Below are positions 17,587 through 26,481 of a stretch of 64,000 nt of DNA, in pieces. A program made the position numbers and the translations under genes. The notes below the pieces were generated by a model. That model did no database searches and was not told the origin of the DNA. It was given only the letters and a program-made list of their open reading frames with translations. Position 1 is the stretch's first letter; the number at the start of each line of letters is the position of its first letter. The DNA lies in assembly GCF_024385605.1 (NCBI RefSeq), contig NZ_JANFOJ010000007.1:100064-164063 (forward strand), read 5' to 3'. This DNA is from Sporolactobacillus sp. STSJ-5. GTDB lineage: Bacteria; Bacillota; Bacilli; Bacillales; Sporolactobacillaceae.

Positions 17587-19533
17587 ATGTTAACGATTGA
17601 AAATGAGCCGCAGTTATCCCCTAATGATGTTGATCTGTATCTCTTTCACGAAGGTACTTTGCATGAGGGATACAAAGTATTCGGTGCTCATTATATACAA
17701 ATTGGCGGCAACGACGGTTTTCGGTTCACGGTGTGGGCTCCCAACGCACGCGCGGTCTCTATTGTCGGCGACTTTAATGATTGGGAAGTGGGCAGACACA
17801 AGATGAACCCGGTGAAACAATCGGGAGTTTGGACAACCTTTATTGAAGGCATTGGGGTTGTGGAACGTTATAAATACGCGGTTGAAACTCCTTCCGGATC
17901 AATTGTTTTGAAGGCAGATCCATATGCTTTCTATGCTGAGACAAGACCAAACACTGCTTCTTTGACTTGCCGTCTTGATCAGTTCGAATGGCATGATGCT
18001 AAATGGATGAGACAGAGGGACAAGGTTGATGATTACCATCGCCCAATGGAAATTTATGAATGCCATCTTGGTTCGTGGAGAAAAAAGGATAACAATCGAC
18101 TGATGACGTACAAAGAACTTGCTGATGAGCTTGTTAACTATGTTCTTGAAAACGGTTTTACACATGTTGAACTCATGCCAATTATGGAACACCCTTACGA
18201 CCGTTCTTGGGGATACCAGATTACCGGCTATTTTGCGCCGACAAGCCGCTTCGGCAGCCCAGATGATTTCATGTATTTTGTCGATGCTTGTCATCGCCGG
18301 GGCATAGGCGTGATCCTTGATTGGACGCCAGCACATTTTTGCCGCGATACTCATGGTCTCGGTAAATTTGATGGTACTCCACTTTATGAGCCATGTGATC
18401 CTAAATTAGCTGATCGCCCTCAATGGGGGACATATAACTTTGATTTCAGTAAAAATGAGGTAGTCAGCTTTCTGATCTCCAATGCACGCTTTTGGATGGA
18501 TGTCTACCATGTCGAAGGCTTTCGCATTGATGCTGTATCGTCAATGATTTATTTAAACCATAATAACGATCTCCCCTTTGAATTGAAGAACAAATATGGC
18601 GGTCATGAAAATTTGGAAGCCATTGATTTTATTAAAAAACTAAATGAAGCTGTATACATTAAATTTCCTTCTGCATTAATGATTGCTGAAGAAGCAACTG
18701 ATTATCCGATGGTCACCGGGCCGACCGATAAAGGCGGGCTTGGTTTTAATTTCAAATGGAATATGGGCTGGGTCCATGATATTTTGAAGTATATGACCTT
18801 TGATCCCAACGAGCGGCAGCATCATCACAACTTGATTACTTTTTCAATGCTTTATGCCTATTCGGAAAATTTTATTCTTTCTTTCTCACATGACGAACTC
18901 GTTTACGGAAAGCGGTCTTTATTGAACAAAATGCCAGGCGATGAATGGCAGCGATTTGCTAACTTACGTGTCTTATATGGCTATTTTATGACCCACCCGG
19001 GGAAGAAGCTACTATTCATGGGCAGTGAATTCGCTCAGTTTGATGAATGGAAGGACTTGGAGCAACTGGACTGGAATTTGCTTGATTTTCCGATGCATCG
19101 CGCTTTCCATCATTACACCGTTGCGTTGAATCATTTCTATCAAACAATGACCTGCCTGTGGCGGCTAGATCACGAGCAGGAAGGATTTGAATGGATTGAT
19201 GCCGACAACGCTGATCAAAGTATGATCAGCTTTTTTAGAAAAGGAAAACGAAAAGGCGATTATTGCATTGTCATATGTAATTTTACACCAAACGTTTATC
19301 AACATTTTAAGCTTGGTGTGCCGGCAAGCGGCAAGTATCTAGAGATGTTTAATAGTGATTCAGAAACTTTCGGCGGATCCGGACAATGTAATCGCAAACC
19401 CATTGAATCGATAGACGAGCCGTTTCATAATCAGCCGCACCATGTTGAACTGACGATTCCTCCGTTAGGAATGAGTATTCTTATGAAGGAGACAAAAAAA
19501 AGAAAAACAATGATGACCTATGACCAAGCTTGA
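17587..19533 (+). CDS. glgB: 1,4-alpha-glucan branching enzyme
   Basis: Makes alpha-1,6 branches in glycogen. Domains in order (648 residues): N-terminal CBM48 (about 40-140: FRFTVWAPNARAVSIVGDFNDW), the GH13 barrel, and a C-terminal beta domain. Catalytic regions are VILDWTPAHF, GFRIDAVSSMIYL (nucleophile Asp), MIAEEATDYPMV (acid Glu) and LSFSHDELVYGK. The start at ATG 17587 matches the family N-terminus; an ATG at 17515 has no ribosome site. It is followed directly by glgA. Confidence 0.96.
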   Translation: MLTIENEPQLSPNDVDLYLFHEGTLHEGYKVFGAHYIQIGGNDGFRFTVWAPNARAVSIVGDFNDWEVGRHKMNPVKQSGVWTTFIEGIGVVERYKYAVETPSGSIVLKADPYAFYAETRPNTASLTCRLDQFEWHDAKWMRQRDKVDDYHRPMEIYECHLGSWRKKDNNRLMTYKELADELVNYVLENGFTHVELMPIMEHPYDRSWGYQITGYFAPTSRFGSPDDFMYFVDACHRRGIGVILDWTPAHFCRDTHGLGKFDGTPLYEPCDPKLADRPQWGTYNFDFSKNEVVSFLISNARFWMDVYHVEGFRIDAVSSMIYLNHNNDLPFELKNKYGGHENLEAIDFIKKLNEAVYIKFPSALMIAEEATDYPMVTGPTDKGGLGFNFKWNMGWVHDILKYMTFDPNERQHHHNLITFSMLYAYSENFILSFSHDELVYGKRSLLNKMPGDEWQRFANLRVLYGYFMTHPGKKLLFMGSEFAQFDEWKDLEQLDWNLLDFPMHRAFHHYTVALNHFYQTMTCLWRLDHEQEGFEWIDADNADQSMISFFRKGKRKGDYCIVICNFTPNVYQHFKLGVPASGKYLEMFNSDSETFGGSGQCNRKPIESIDEPFHNQPHHVELTIPPLGMSILMKETKKRKTMMTYDQA

Positions 19534-19574
19534 GAAAATGTAGGCTGTGTGCCAGTGAAAAAGGAGAGAGAAGG

Positions 19575-21002
19575 ATGAATGTACTGTTTGCCGCATCTGA
19601 ATGTGTTCCGTTCATTAAGACAGGGGGATTGGGGGATGTAGTCGGTGCATTGCCGAAAGCGTTAAAGAAAGAGGATGTCCAAGTCAGTGTTGTTCTTCCT
19701 AAATATCAAGATCTAAATCCTGTTTATCTGAAACAAATGACTTACATGAAATATATCTTTATTCCGGTTGGATGGAGAAATCAGTATTGCGGAATTTTCC
19801 ACCTCGAACAATCAGGAATCCATTATTACTTTTTGGATAATGAGTATTATTTTGGACGTTCGGGCTGCTATGGATACGATGATGATGGAGAGCGTTTTGC
19901 TTTCTTCTCTCGTGCTGTTTTGGAAATTCTTCCGCATCTATTCGATAAACCGGATGTGATTCACTGTCATGATTGGCAAACAGGTCCAGTAAGTGTTTTA
20001 TTAGATGCTCATTTTAGAAATCAAATGTTCTACAAGGATATTCGCACTGTGTTTACCATTCACAATCTGCGTTATCAAGGCGTATTTTCAAAATCGGTAT
20101 TAAGTGATCTTCTCGATCTTGATTTTTCATATTTTCATAAAGACGGACTCGAATTTTATGATCATGTAAGCTACATGAAAGCAGGATTGGCTTATTCAGA
20201 TTTTCTGACAACCGTCAGCCGTACGTATGCACGTGAAATTCAGATGCCATATTATGGAGAAAAACTCGATGGATTTCTTCGCTGGAGGAGCGGCAAGCTT
20301 CGGGGGATCGTGAATGGTATTGATCATGAGAGCTATAATCCTGAAACTGATAAACAGTTATTTGCTAACTACGATGAGGCTGAGGGAAAGCGAGCGAACA
20401 AAACAGAACTTCAAAAGCGGCTCAACCTCAATGTTGATTCGGAGATACCTATGATTGCGATGATCACGAGGCTGACTGGACAAAAGGGAATTGATCTTGT
20501 ACTTCGTGTATTTCACGAAATCATGCAACTTGACGTTCAATTTGTTTTGCTTGGTACCGGAGAACGAGGAGATGAAGACGCATTCCGATGGTTAGCCGAA
20601 CAATATCCGGATACAGTTTCTTCAAATATCTTTTTTGACGACGGACTGGCGCGTAAAATTTATGCAGGGTCTGATCTATTTCTGATGCCCTCAAACTTTG
20701 AACCATGCGGCATTGGTCAGCTGCTTGCTATGCGTTACGGCAGTCTTCCTATTGTAAGAGAAACAGGAGGTCTGAAAGATACGGTTCTTCCTTATAATGA
20801 ATTCACTGGTGAGGGAAACGGCTTTAGTTTCACGAATTACAATGCACACGACATGTTGTATACGGTCGAACGTGCTGTTCGGCTTTTCAAAGATCAGCAA
20901 CTAAAATTTCATCAATTGGTAAATCGAGCAATGCATTTAGATTTCGGGTGGTCGCAATCAGCAAAGGAATATATTCAGTTGTATCAAAAGCTCACAAAAT
21001 AA
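19575..21002 (+). CDS. glgA: Glycogen synthase (ADP-glucose)
   Basis: GT5 enzyme that extends glycogen from ADP-glucose. The family start MNVLFAASECVPFIKTGGLGDVVGALPKAL contains the KTGGL motif. DVIHCHDWQTG, TIHNLRYQG and the C-terminal PSNFEPCGIGQLLAMRYGSLPIVRETGGLKDTV are all present. Length is 475 residues. ATG 19575 follows AAGGAGAG. The gene starts 41 bases after glgB stops and is probably cotranscribed with it. In B. subtilis glgA comes after glgC and glgD, so the order here differs. Confidence 0.96.
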   Translation: MNVLFAASECVPFIKTGGLGDVVGALPKALKKEDVQVSVVLPKYQDLNPVYLKQMTYMKYIFIPVGWRNQYCGIFHLEQSGIHYYFLDNEYYFGRSGCYGYDDDGERFAFFSRAVLEILPHLFDKPDVIHCHDWQTGPVSVLLDAHFRNQMFYKDIRTVFTIHNLRYQGVFSKSVLSDLLDLDFSYFHKDGLEFYDHVSYMKAGLAYSDFLTTVSRTYAREIQMPYYGEKLDGFLRWRSGKLRGIVNGIDHESYNPETDKQLFANYDEAEGKRANKTELQKRLNLNVDSEIPMIAMITRLTGQKGIDLVLRVFHEIMQLDVQFVLLGTGERGDEDAFRWLAEQYPDTVSSNIFFDDGLARKIYAGSDLFLMPSNFEPCGIGQLLAMRYGSLPIVRETGGLKDTVLPYNEFTGEGNGFSFTNYNAHDMLYTVERAVRLFKDQQLKFHQLVNRAMHLDFGWSQSAKEYIQLYQKLTK

Positions 21003-21350
21003 AAATTGTTTTTAGATTCTGTAAAAATTCAGAACTTTATCAACAAATTAGATCTCAATTTCTTAAATCTGTTATATAATAGTTTTAGAAATACAATGCT
21101 ACTGACTTCAGACACAATTTGCATTTTTCAGGTGTTTATTGAAAAAACTTCCAAAATTCTTACGGTTACGTTTCGCTGCAAAAAAACAAGTGTAAACGTT
21201 TACGCGATTGTGCCGGTCAAAGATCATTTTTTATTTCAAAATAACTTTCTGCATATGTTTTTAAGTTACCCTTCATATGATGTATTAATGGAACTTTAGT
21301 GAGTAAAGGAGGTGTGCGGAAGAGGGTGGTCTCGCCATTCTTTTTCCAGA
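21003..21350 (+). promoter_or_regulatory. Intergenic control region before glgC
   Basis: Non-coding stretch of about 350 bases. It holds a TATAAT at 21075-21080 (poor -35) and the cre site at 21191. TTTAAG (21260-21265) with TATTAA (21283-21288) at 17 bases forms a second weak promoter, and a perfect AAAGGAGGTG ribosome site lies at 21305-21314. An open frame covering 21006-21299 has no ribosome site and a composition unlike a protein; I do not call it. Confidence 0.45.
21191..21204. promoter_or_regulatory. Catabolite-responsive element (cre) before glgC
   Basis: TGTAAACGTTTACG matches the CcpA consensus TGWAANCGNTNWCA at 13 of 14 positions and contains a perfect 12-bp palindrome (21192-21203). 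It lies about 150 bases before glgC, so CcpA control of glycogen precursor synthesis is likely. Confidence 0.7.
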
Positions 21351-21353
21351 ATG

Positions 21354-22499
21354 ATGAAAAATGAAATGATTGCAATGATTTTGGCAGGTGGTCAAGGATC
21401 CCGCTTAGGAAAACTTACACGAACCATTGCAAAACCAGCGGTGCCTTTTGGCGGTAAATATCGAATTATTGATTTTTCTTTAAGCAATTGTTCCAATTCA
21501 GGTATCCGAACGATTGGTGTTGTCACCCAGTATCAGCCGCTCGAACTAAACAGTCACATAGGCAACGGTTCGCATTGGGGCCTTGATCATAAGGACGGCG
21601 GTGTGACCATTTTGCAGCCCCATTCCAGCCTCGACGGTGAAAAATGGTTCGAGGGGACTGCTCACGCGATTTATCAAAACATTAGTTATATCGACAGCCA
21701 TAATCCGACTTACTTATTGATCCTATCCGGAGATCATATATACAAAATGGATTATGAGCATATGCTTCATTTTCATAAACGGAAGAAAGCATCAGCAACC
21801 GTAGCTGTTATTCATGTACCACTTACTGATGCATCGCGATTTGGAATCATGAATACTGATAATACAGATCGAATTATAGATTTTGAAGAAAAACCGGCTA
21901 AGCCGAAAAGCAATTTGGCATCAATGGGTATTTATATTTTTACTTGGGAAGTCCTACGCCGCTACTTGGTAGAAAGTCATGCAACGGGTCAAAATATGGA
22001 CGATTTTGGAAAAAATGTGATCCCTTCCTTTCTTGCCAATGGAGAGAACGTATTTGCTTATTCATTCAATGGATATTGGAAAGACGTTGGTACCATTGAA
22101 AGCCTATGGGAAGCGAACATGGCATTCATTAATCCTGATCACGAGTTAAACATTCGCGATAAAAGCTGGCGTATCTATTCAAAGAATCCGGTTGCCCCTC
22201 CGCATTATCTTGCATCCGGAGCAAAAGTTAAGGAATCACTGATCGTTGACGGCTGTTACATCAGTGGCGAAATTAATCACTCCATTATCTCACAAAATGT
22301 GAAAATAGGGGCTAATAGTGTCATTAAAGACTCTATTGTCATGGCAAATACAGTGATTGGAAAAAATGTGACCATTGATCATGCGATCGTCGGTGAGCAT
22401 GCTGTATTTGCAAATAATGCTCAGATAGTCGGGGACCAGTCAATTGAAGTGGTTGGTTACAATGAAATTGTAGGGGGGCTTAATGATGAGGCGGAATAA
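21354..22499 (+). CDS. glgC: Glucose-1-phosphate adenylyltransferase, catalytic subunit
   Basis: Makes ADP-glucose for glycogen synthesis. The nucleotidyl-transferase motif [15 protein letters not shown] is intact. So are [25 protein letters not shown], the ADP-glucose loop [24 protein letters not shown] and the left-handed helix repeats at the C-terminus. Length is 381 residues. The start is unclear: ATG 21351/21354 fit the family but have no ribosome site. The only strong one (21305-21314) lies about 40 bases upstream, before a possible 12-codon leader frame (GTG 21326 to TGA 21364). Confidence 0.95.
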   Translation: MKNEMIAMILAGGQGSRLGKLTRTIAKPAVPFGGKYRIIDFSLSNCSNSGIRTIGVVTQYQPLELNSHIGNGSHWGLDHKDGGVTILQPHSSLDGEKWFEGTAHAIYQNISYIDSHNPTYLLILSGDHIYKMDYEHMLHFHKRKKASATVAVIHVPLTDASRFGIMNTDNTDRIIDFEEKPAKPKSNLASMGIYIFTWEVLRRYLVESHATGQNMDDFGKNVIPSFLANGENVFAYSFNGYWKDVGTIESLWEANMAFINPDHELNIRDKSWRIYSKNPVAPPHYLASGAKVKESLIVDGCYISGEINHSIISQNVKIGANSVIKDSIVMANTVIGKNVTIDHAIVGEHAVFANNAQIVGDQSIEVVGYNEIVGGLNDEAE

Positions 22500-22500
22500 A

Positions 22501-23721
22501 ATGTGCGGGATTCTCAATTTGACAGAATCGAGGCTGGCGACGTATCCATTGACGCGTCATCGTCCGATTGCCAGCCTGCCTTTCTGCAGCAGATATAGGC
22601 TGATTGATTTACCCTTGACGAATTTAACCACAGCCGGTGTTGAGACCATCGGTGTTTTTACCCATGATAATTTGCGCTCAATTTACGATCATGTACGCAG
22701 TGGCAAGGAATGGGGACTAGATAGTTTGCACGGCGGGTTGTTTTTCTTTTCTGATCCAGGTGCGGATGGTGGCCGTAATGGAGTCAGTCATGAAGGAGAT
22801 ATCTTCAATTATTTTAATAATATAGCCTTCTTCGACAAATCCGAATCTGAATATACAGTTATTATGGGAACGCGAATGCTTTGCAATATTGATGTCAAAG
22901 CAGTATTGCGCCATCATATTGAACAAGGTGCGGAAATAACGGTGGTCTATAAGTCAACTGAGGTTCAGAATAATGAGGACAAAAATGAATCATGTCTGAC
23001 AATAGACGAGGATGGTCATGTGCGCGGTCTCAGATCATGCAGTATGAGCGAAAATATGGGCCAATTATTTATTAATATGGATATCTATATTTTAAAAACA
23101 GAATTATTAACAAAGCTGATCCGCAATGCAGTTGCTGAAAGTGAACATTGTAATTTAAACGATGTTCTTCATCAAGCGATCGTTAATCTGCCATCCAACG
23201 GCTTTGAATACACCGGATATTTAAAAAATATAGATTCTGTTGAAGCTTATTATCAAGCAAATATGGATATGCTTGAGGATCGGAATATGACAGCACTGCT
23301 GAAGGGCAGTCAAATTATTCATACAAAAGTGAAGAATGAGGCACCAACCTACTATTCCCGATCCTCCGACGTGGAAGATTCATTGATTGCTAATGGTTGC
23401 ATGATTCATGGTGAAGTTTCGCATTCAGTGATCTTTCGCAATGTGACTATTGAGAAGAATACCGTTGTGAACAGCTCGATTATAATGCAAGGCAGTTCAA
23501 TCGGCAGCGGGGCAGAACTGCACTATGTAATCTTAGATAAACAAGTTCGAATTGAGCCGAACACGAAATTGGTTGGAACGAAGAATAAACCCATTGTCAT
23601 TGAAAAGAATTCAGTAATCAGCAGAATTGCCGAGGGGCTAACTACAGATACTGCACCGTTGAAAAATCAAGAGAACACGATTAATACACCAAATATTGAG
23701 ACGCTTTTTTCACGCAAATAA
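22501..23721 (+). CDS. glgD: Glucose-1-phosphate adenylyltransferase, GlgD (regulatory) subunit
   Basis: Paralogue of glgC that in Bacillus forms a heteromer with GlgC and is thought to be modulatory. It keeps the fold (LPFCSRYRLIDLPLTNLTTAGVETIGVF, and C-terminal left-handed helix hexapeptides such as NGCMIHGEVSHSVIF). It lacks the catalytic GGxGxRL loop at the N-terminus, which here reads MCGILNLTESRLATYPLT. Length is 406 residues. ATG 22501 directly follows the glgC TAA, with GAGGCGG 6 bases upstream; ATG 22483 inside glgC is an alternative start. Confidence 0.93.
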   Translation: MCGILNLTESRLATYPLTRHRPIASLPFCSRYRLIDLPLTNLTTAGVETIGVFTHDNLRSIYDHVRSGKEWGLDSLHGGLFFFSDPGADGGRNGVSHEGDIFNYFNNIAFFDKSESEYTVIMGTRMLCNIDVKAVLRHHIEQGAEITVVYKSTEVQNNEDKNESCLTIDEDGHVRGLRSCSMSENMGQLFINMDIYILKTELLTKLIRNAVAESEHCNLNDVLHQAIVNLPSNGFEYTGYLKNIDSVEAYYQANMDMLEDRNMTALLKGSQIIHTKVKNEAPTYYSRSSDVEDSLIANGCMIHGEVSHSVIFRNVTIEKNTVVNSSIIMQGSSIGSGAELHYVILDKQVRIEPNTKLVGTKNKPIVIEKNSVISRIAEGLTTDTAPLKNQENTINTPNIETLFSRK

Positions 23722-23790
23722 TAGGTTTCTTATGCACTTTCCTTCGTAAAAAATTGGCAGATTCAAATGCTTTATCAAATAAATTTTACA

Positions 23791-23895
23791 GCGGCTTTTA
23801 AAGTCTGTTGTTTCCGGGAATGATAGGTTAATAGCAGAAATAAAAAGCCGCGTCCGTCAGTCATCCAAGATAGTTGCATTCTGAAACAGCCGGAC
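23791..23895 (+). repeat. Inverted repeats in the glgD-glgP gap
   Basis: GCGGCTTTTA (23791-23800) can pair with TAAAAAGCCGC (23841-23851) with one bulge. Immediately after, GTCCG with TCAG can pair with CTGA and CGGAC near 23881-23895. Two adjacent stems in a 315-base gap without a gene could be a structured leader of glgP. No known riboswitch core was recognised, and the promoter is not clear. Confidence 0.35.
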
Positions 23896-24036
23896 AGAAT
23901 AAGCAGTTGTATGTAATAGAAATGATTGTTTGTTTACAATCAGTGCTGCTTGTTCAGGCAAATTCACGGCTGTTTTTGATTGCTTTTTTTCTAATGTAGC
24001 AGGTCTTACTAAAGATGAACTAAGGATGGTCAAGAT

Positions 24037-26448
24037 ATGGATCTATCAAAACGAAAATTTAAAGAAGATTTTAAAAAAATGCTGACTGAAGTTTATTCAA
24101 TGGATATCAAGGAATCTGAATCAACAGAACAGTTTTTTACATTAGGAAACGTGCTGCGTTCGTATTTATCAAAGAATTGGAGCCGTACAAATCAGCAATA
24201 CATTGAAAAGCAAAAGAAACAAGCCTATTACTTTTCGATGGAATTTCTCCTCGGACGTATGCTGAAAAGTAATCTACTCAATTTAGGCATTCTGGATACA
24301 GTTCGGAACGGTTTGCAAGATCTTGGGATTGATCTCGAGCATCTTATAACTGTTGAGCCTGATCCCGGACTTGGTAATGGAGGGCTTGGCCGCTTAGCCG
24401 CTTGTTTCATCGATTCGATGGCAACAAGCGAAATTCCCGCACATGGAAATGGCATTCGCTTTAAATATGGTTTATTTGAACAGAAATTTGTTAATGGTTA
24501 TCAGGTTGAACTCCCGGAAAATTGGCTTCAAAACGGAAATGTTTGGGAAACACGAAAAATGCATGCTGCGGTAACCGTGCGTTTTTACGGGAAAGTATGG
24601 CTCGAACAAAATGCAGAAGGCGTTCTTGAACCGCATTATTCAGATACTCAAGAAGTCTTGGCTGTTCCTTATGACAGTGCGGTGATCGGATACAATAATA
24701 GTACTGTTAATACCTTGCGCCTTTGGTCAGCAGAGGTTCCTCCGAAGGATGATATCACTGATTATTGGTCATATATTCATCAACGGAATGAAATTGAAAG
24801 CATTTCAGAAGTACTTTATCCTGATGATTCGAATTATGAAGGACGTTTGCTTCGATTAAAGCAAGAGTATTTTTTCGTTTCCGCAGGTATTCAAAGTATC
24901 CTTCGTCATTATAAGAAAATGCATTTGCACATGAACCACCTTGCAGAAAAAGTAGCGATTCATATAAATGATACACATCCTGCACTCTGCGTTCCTGAGT
25001 TGATGCGCCTTTTGCTCGATGAAGAGCATATGGACTGGGATCACGCCTGGAATGTGACGATCAATGTGATGAGCTACACAAATCATACAATTATGTCCGA
25101 AGCATTGGAAAAATGGCCGATCGATATGATGCGTTCACTTTTGCCACGCATCGATCAAATTATTCAAGAAATTGATCGGCGATTCACCATGAAAATGAGT
25201 ACATTATTTGAACCTGTTATTGTTGAAAGGACACGTATTATCGAAGGCGGAAATGTTAAGATGGCACATCTGGCGATCATTGGAAGTCACAGCATCAATG
25301 GTGTGGCACAGCTTCACACAACAATTCTTAAAGAGAAAGTGCTTCACGATTTCTTTTTGATCTATCCGTCCAAGTTTAACAACAAGACCAACGGGATCAC
25401 GCAACGGCGCTGGTTAATGCTTGCGAATGAACCGCTTAGAGATCTGATTCGGCGAAAAATCGGCAATGAATGGGAAACAACACCTACTGAATTGAATATG
25501 TTAAAAGCATTTCGTGATGATAAGGGTACCTTACTTGAATTGGCACAAATCAAGCGATTGAATAAAGAACGCTTTGCTGAGTATGTCGATAAAGCAATGC
25601 ATCTGAAAATAAATACGGATGCTATTTTTGACGTTCAGATTAAGAGATTACATGCATATAAAAGGCAATTGCTTAATTTACTGCATATTCTGAGCCTATA
25701 TTTTAAAATCAAGGACGATCCGCAGGCTGACATTCAGCCGCGTGTTTTTATTTTTGGTGCAAAAGCAGCACCAAGTTATACGTACGCAAAACAAATCATC
25801 AAGCTTATTAATTCGGTTGCCGATCTTATTAATCAGGATCCCGAGATTGAGAACAAAATAAAAATTGTTTTTGTTGAGAATTACGGGGTCTCACTCGCTG
25901 AGAAAATTATACCTGCGGCAGATGTAAGTGAGCAGATCTCTCTAGCATCAAAGGAGGCTTCGGGAACAAGCAATATGAAGCTCATGTTGAACGGAGCCAT
26001 CACACTGGCTACGCTTGACGGTGCCAATGTTGAAATCAGGGACCGCGTTGGTGATCAGAATATCGTGATTTTCGGATTGCGCGAGGAGGAAGTCTATCAG
26101 TATTATCAAGACGGCTCCTATCATTCGCGAAATTACTATGAACACAATCCAGTCCTTCACCGTATACTTGATGCACTCATTGACGGCACAATACCGGGGG
26201 CAGAGGCAGAAGGACACTCAATCTTTGATTCGTTGGTTCAATATGGGGATGAATATTTCGTTTTAAGAGATTTTGACTCCTATGTTGCTGCGCAAGAACG
26301 AATTGATCGACTTTATCGTGACACGCTCAAATGGCAGAGAATGGCACTCATTAATATTGCCGGTGCCGGTATTTTCTCATCAGACTATACGGTACAGCAA
26401 TATGCCAGCCAGATTTGGGATGTGTCGTCAAAGGTTCATCCAATCTAA
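24037..26448 (+). CDS. glgP: Glycogen phosphorylase
   Basis: Releases glucose 1-phosphate from glycogen chains (GT35, PLP-dependent). Visible family elements are YYFSMEFLLGRML, PDPGLGNGGLGRLAACFIDS, QVELPENWL, HINDTHPALCVPELMR, TNHTIMSEALEKWP, FNNKTNGITQRRWL and the PLP lysine region KEASGTSNMKLMLNGAITLATLDGANVEI. Length is 803 residues, as in bacteria. The start is ATG 24037 after AAGGATGG. It is followed 33 bases later by a GH13 hydrolase, so the two likely form a glycogen-use operon separate from the synthesis genes. Confidence 0.97.
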   Translation: MDLSKRKFKEDFKKMLTEVYSMDIKESESTEQFFTLGNVLRSYLSKNWSRTNQQYIEKQKKQAYYFSMEFLLGRMLKSNLLNLGILDTVRNGLQDLGIDLEHLITVEPDPGLGNGGLGRLAACFIDSMATSEIPAHGNGIRFKYGLFEQKFVNGYQVELPENWLQNGNVWETRKMHAAVTVRFYGKVWLEQNAEGVLEPHYSDTQEVLAVPYDSAVIGYNNSTVNTLRLWSAEVPPKDDITDYWSYIHQRNEIESISEVLYPDDSNYEGRLLRLKQEYFFVSAGIQSILRHYKKMHLHMNHLAEKVAIHINDTHPALCVPELMRLLLDEEHMDWDHAWNVTINVMSYTNHTIMSEALEKWPIDMMRSLLPRIDQIIQEIDRRFTMKMSTLFEPVIVERTRIIEGGNVKMAHLAIIGSHSINGVAQLHTTILKEKVLHDFFLIYPSKFNNKTNGITQRRWLMLANEPLRDLIRRKIGNEWETTPTELNMLKAFRDDKGTLLELAQIKRLNKERFAEYVDKAMHLKINTDAIFDVQIKRLHAYKRQLLNLLHILSLYFKIKDDPQADIQPRVFIFGAKAAPSYTYAKQIIKLINSVADLINQDPEIENKIKIVFVENYGVSLAEKIIPAADVSEQISLASKEASGTSNMKLMLNGAITLATLDGANVEIRDRVGDQNIVIFGLREEEVYQYYQDGSYHSRNYYEHNPVLHRILDALIDGTIPGAEAEGHSIFDSLVQYGDEYFVLRDFDSYVAAQERIDRLYRDTLKWQRMALINIAGAGIFSSDYTVQQYASQIWDVSSKVHPI

Positions 26449-26481
26449 GTCATGTAAGGAACGAGGAAGAAGGAGTTGCTT

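Noticed and set aside
21006..21299. 97-codon open frame between glgA and glgC
   Set aside because: No ribosome site, odd composition, and it overlaps the cre site and promoter elements.
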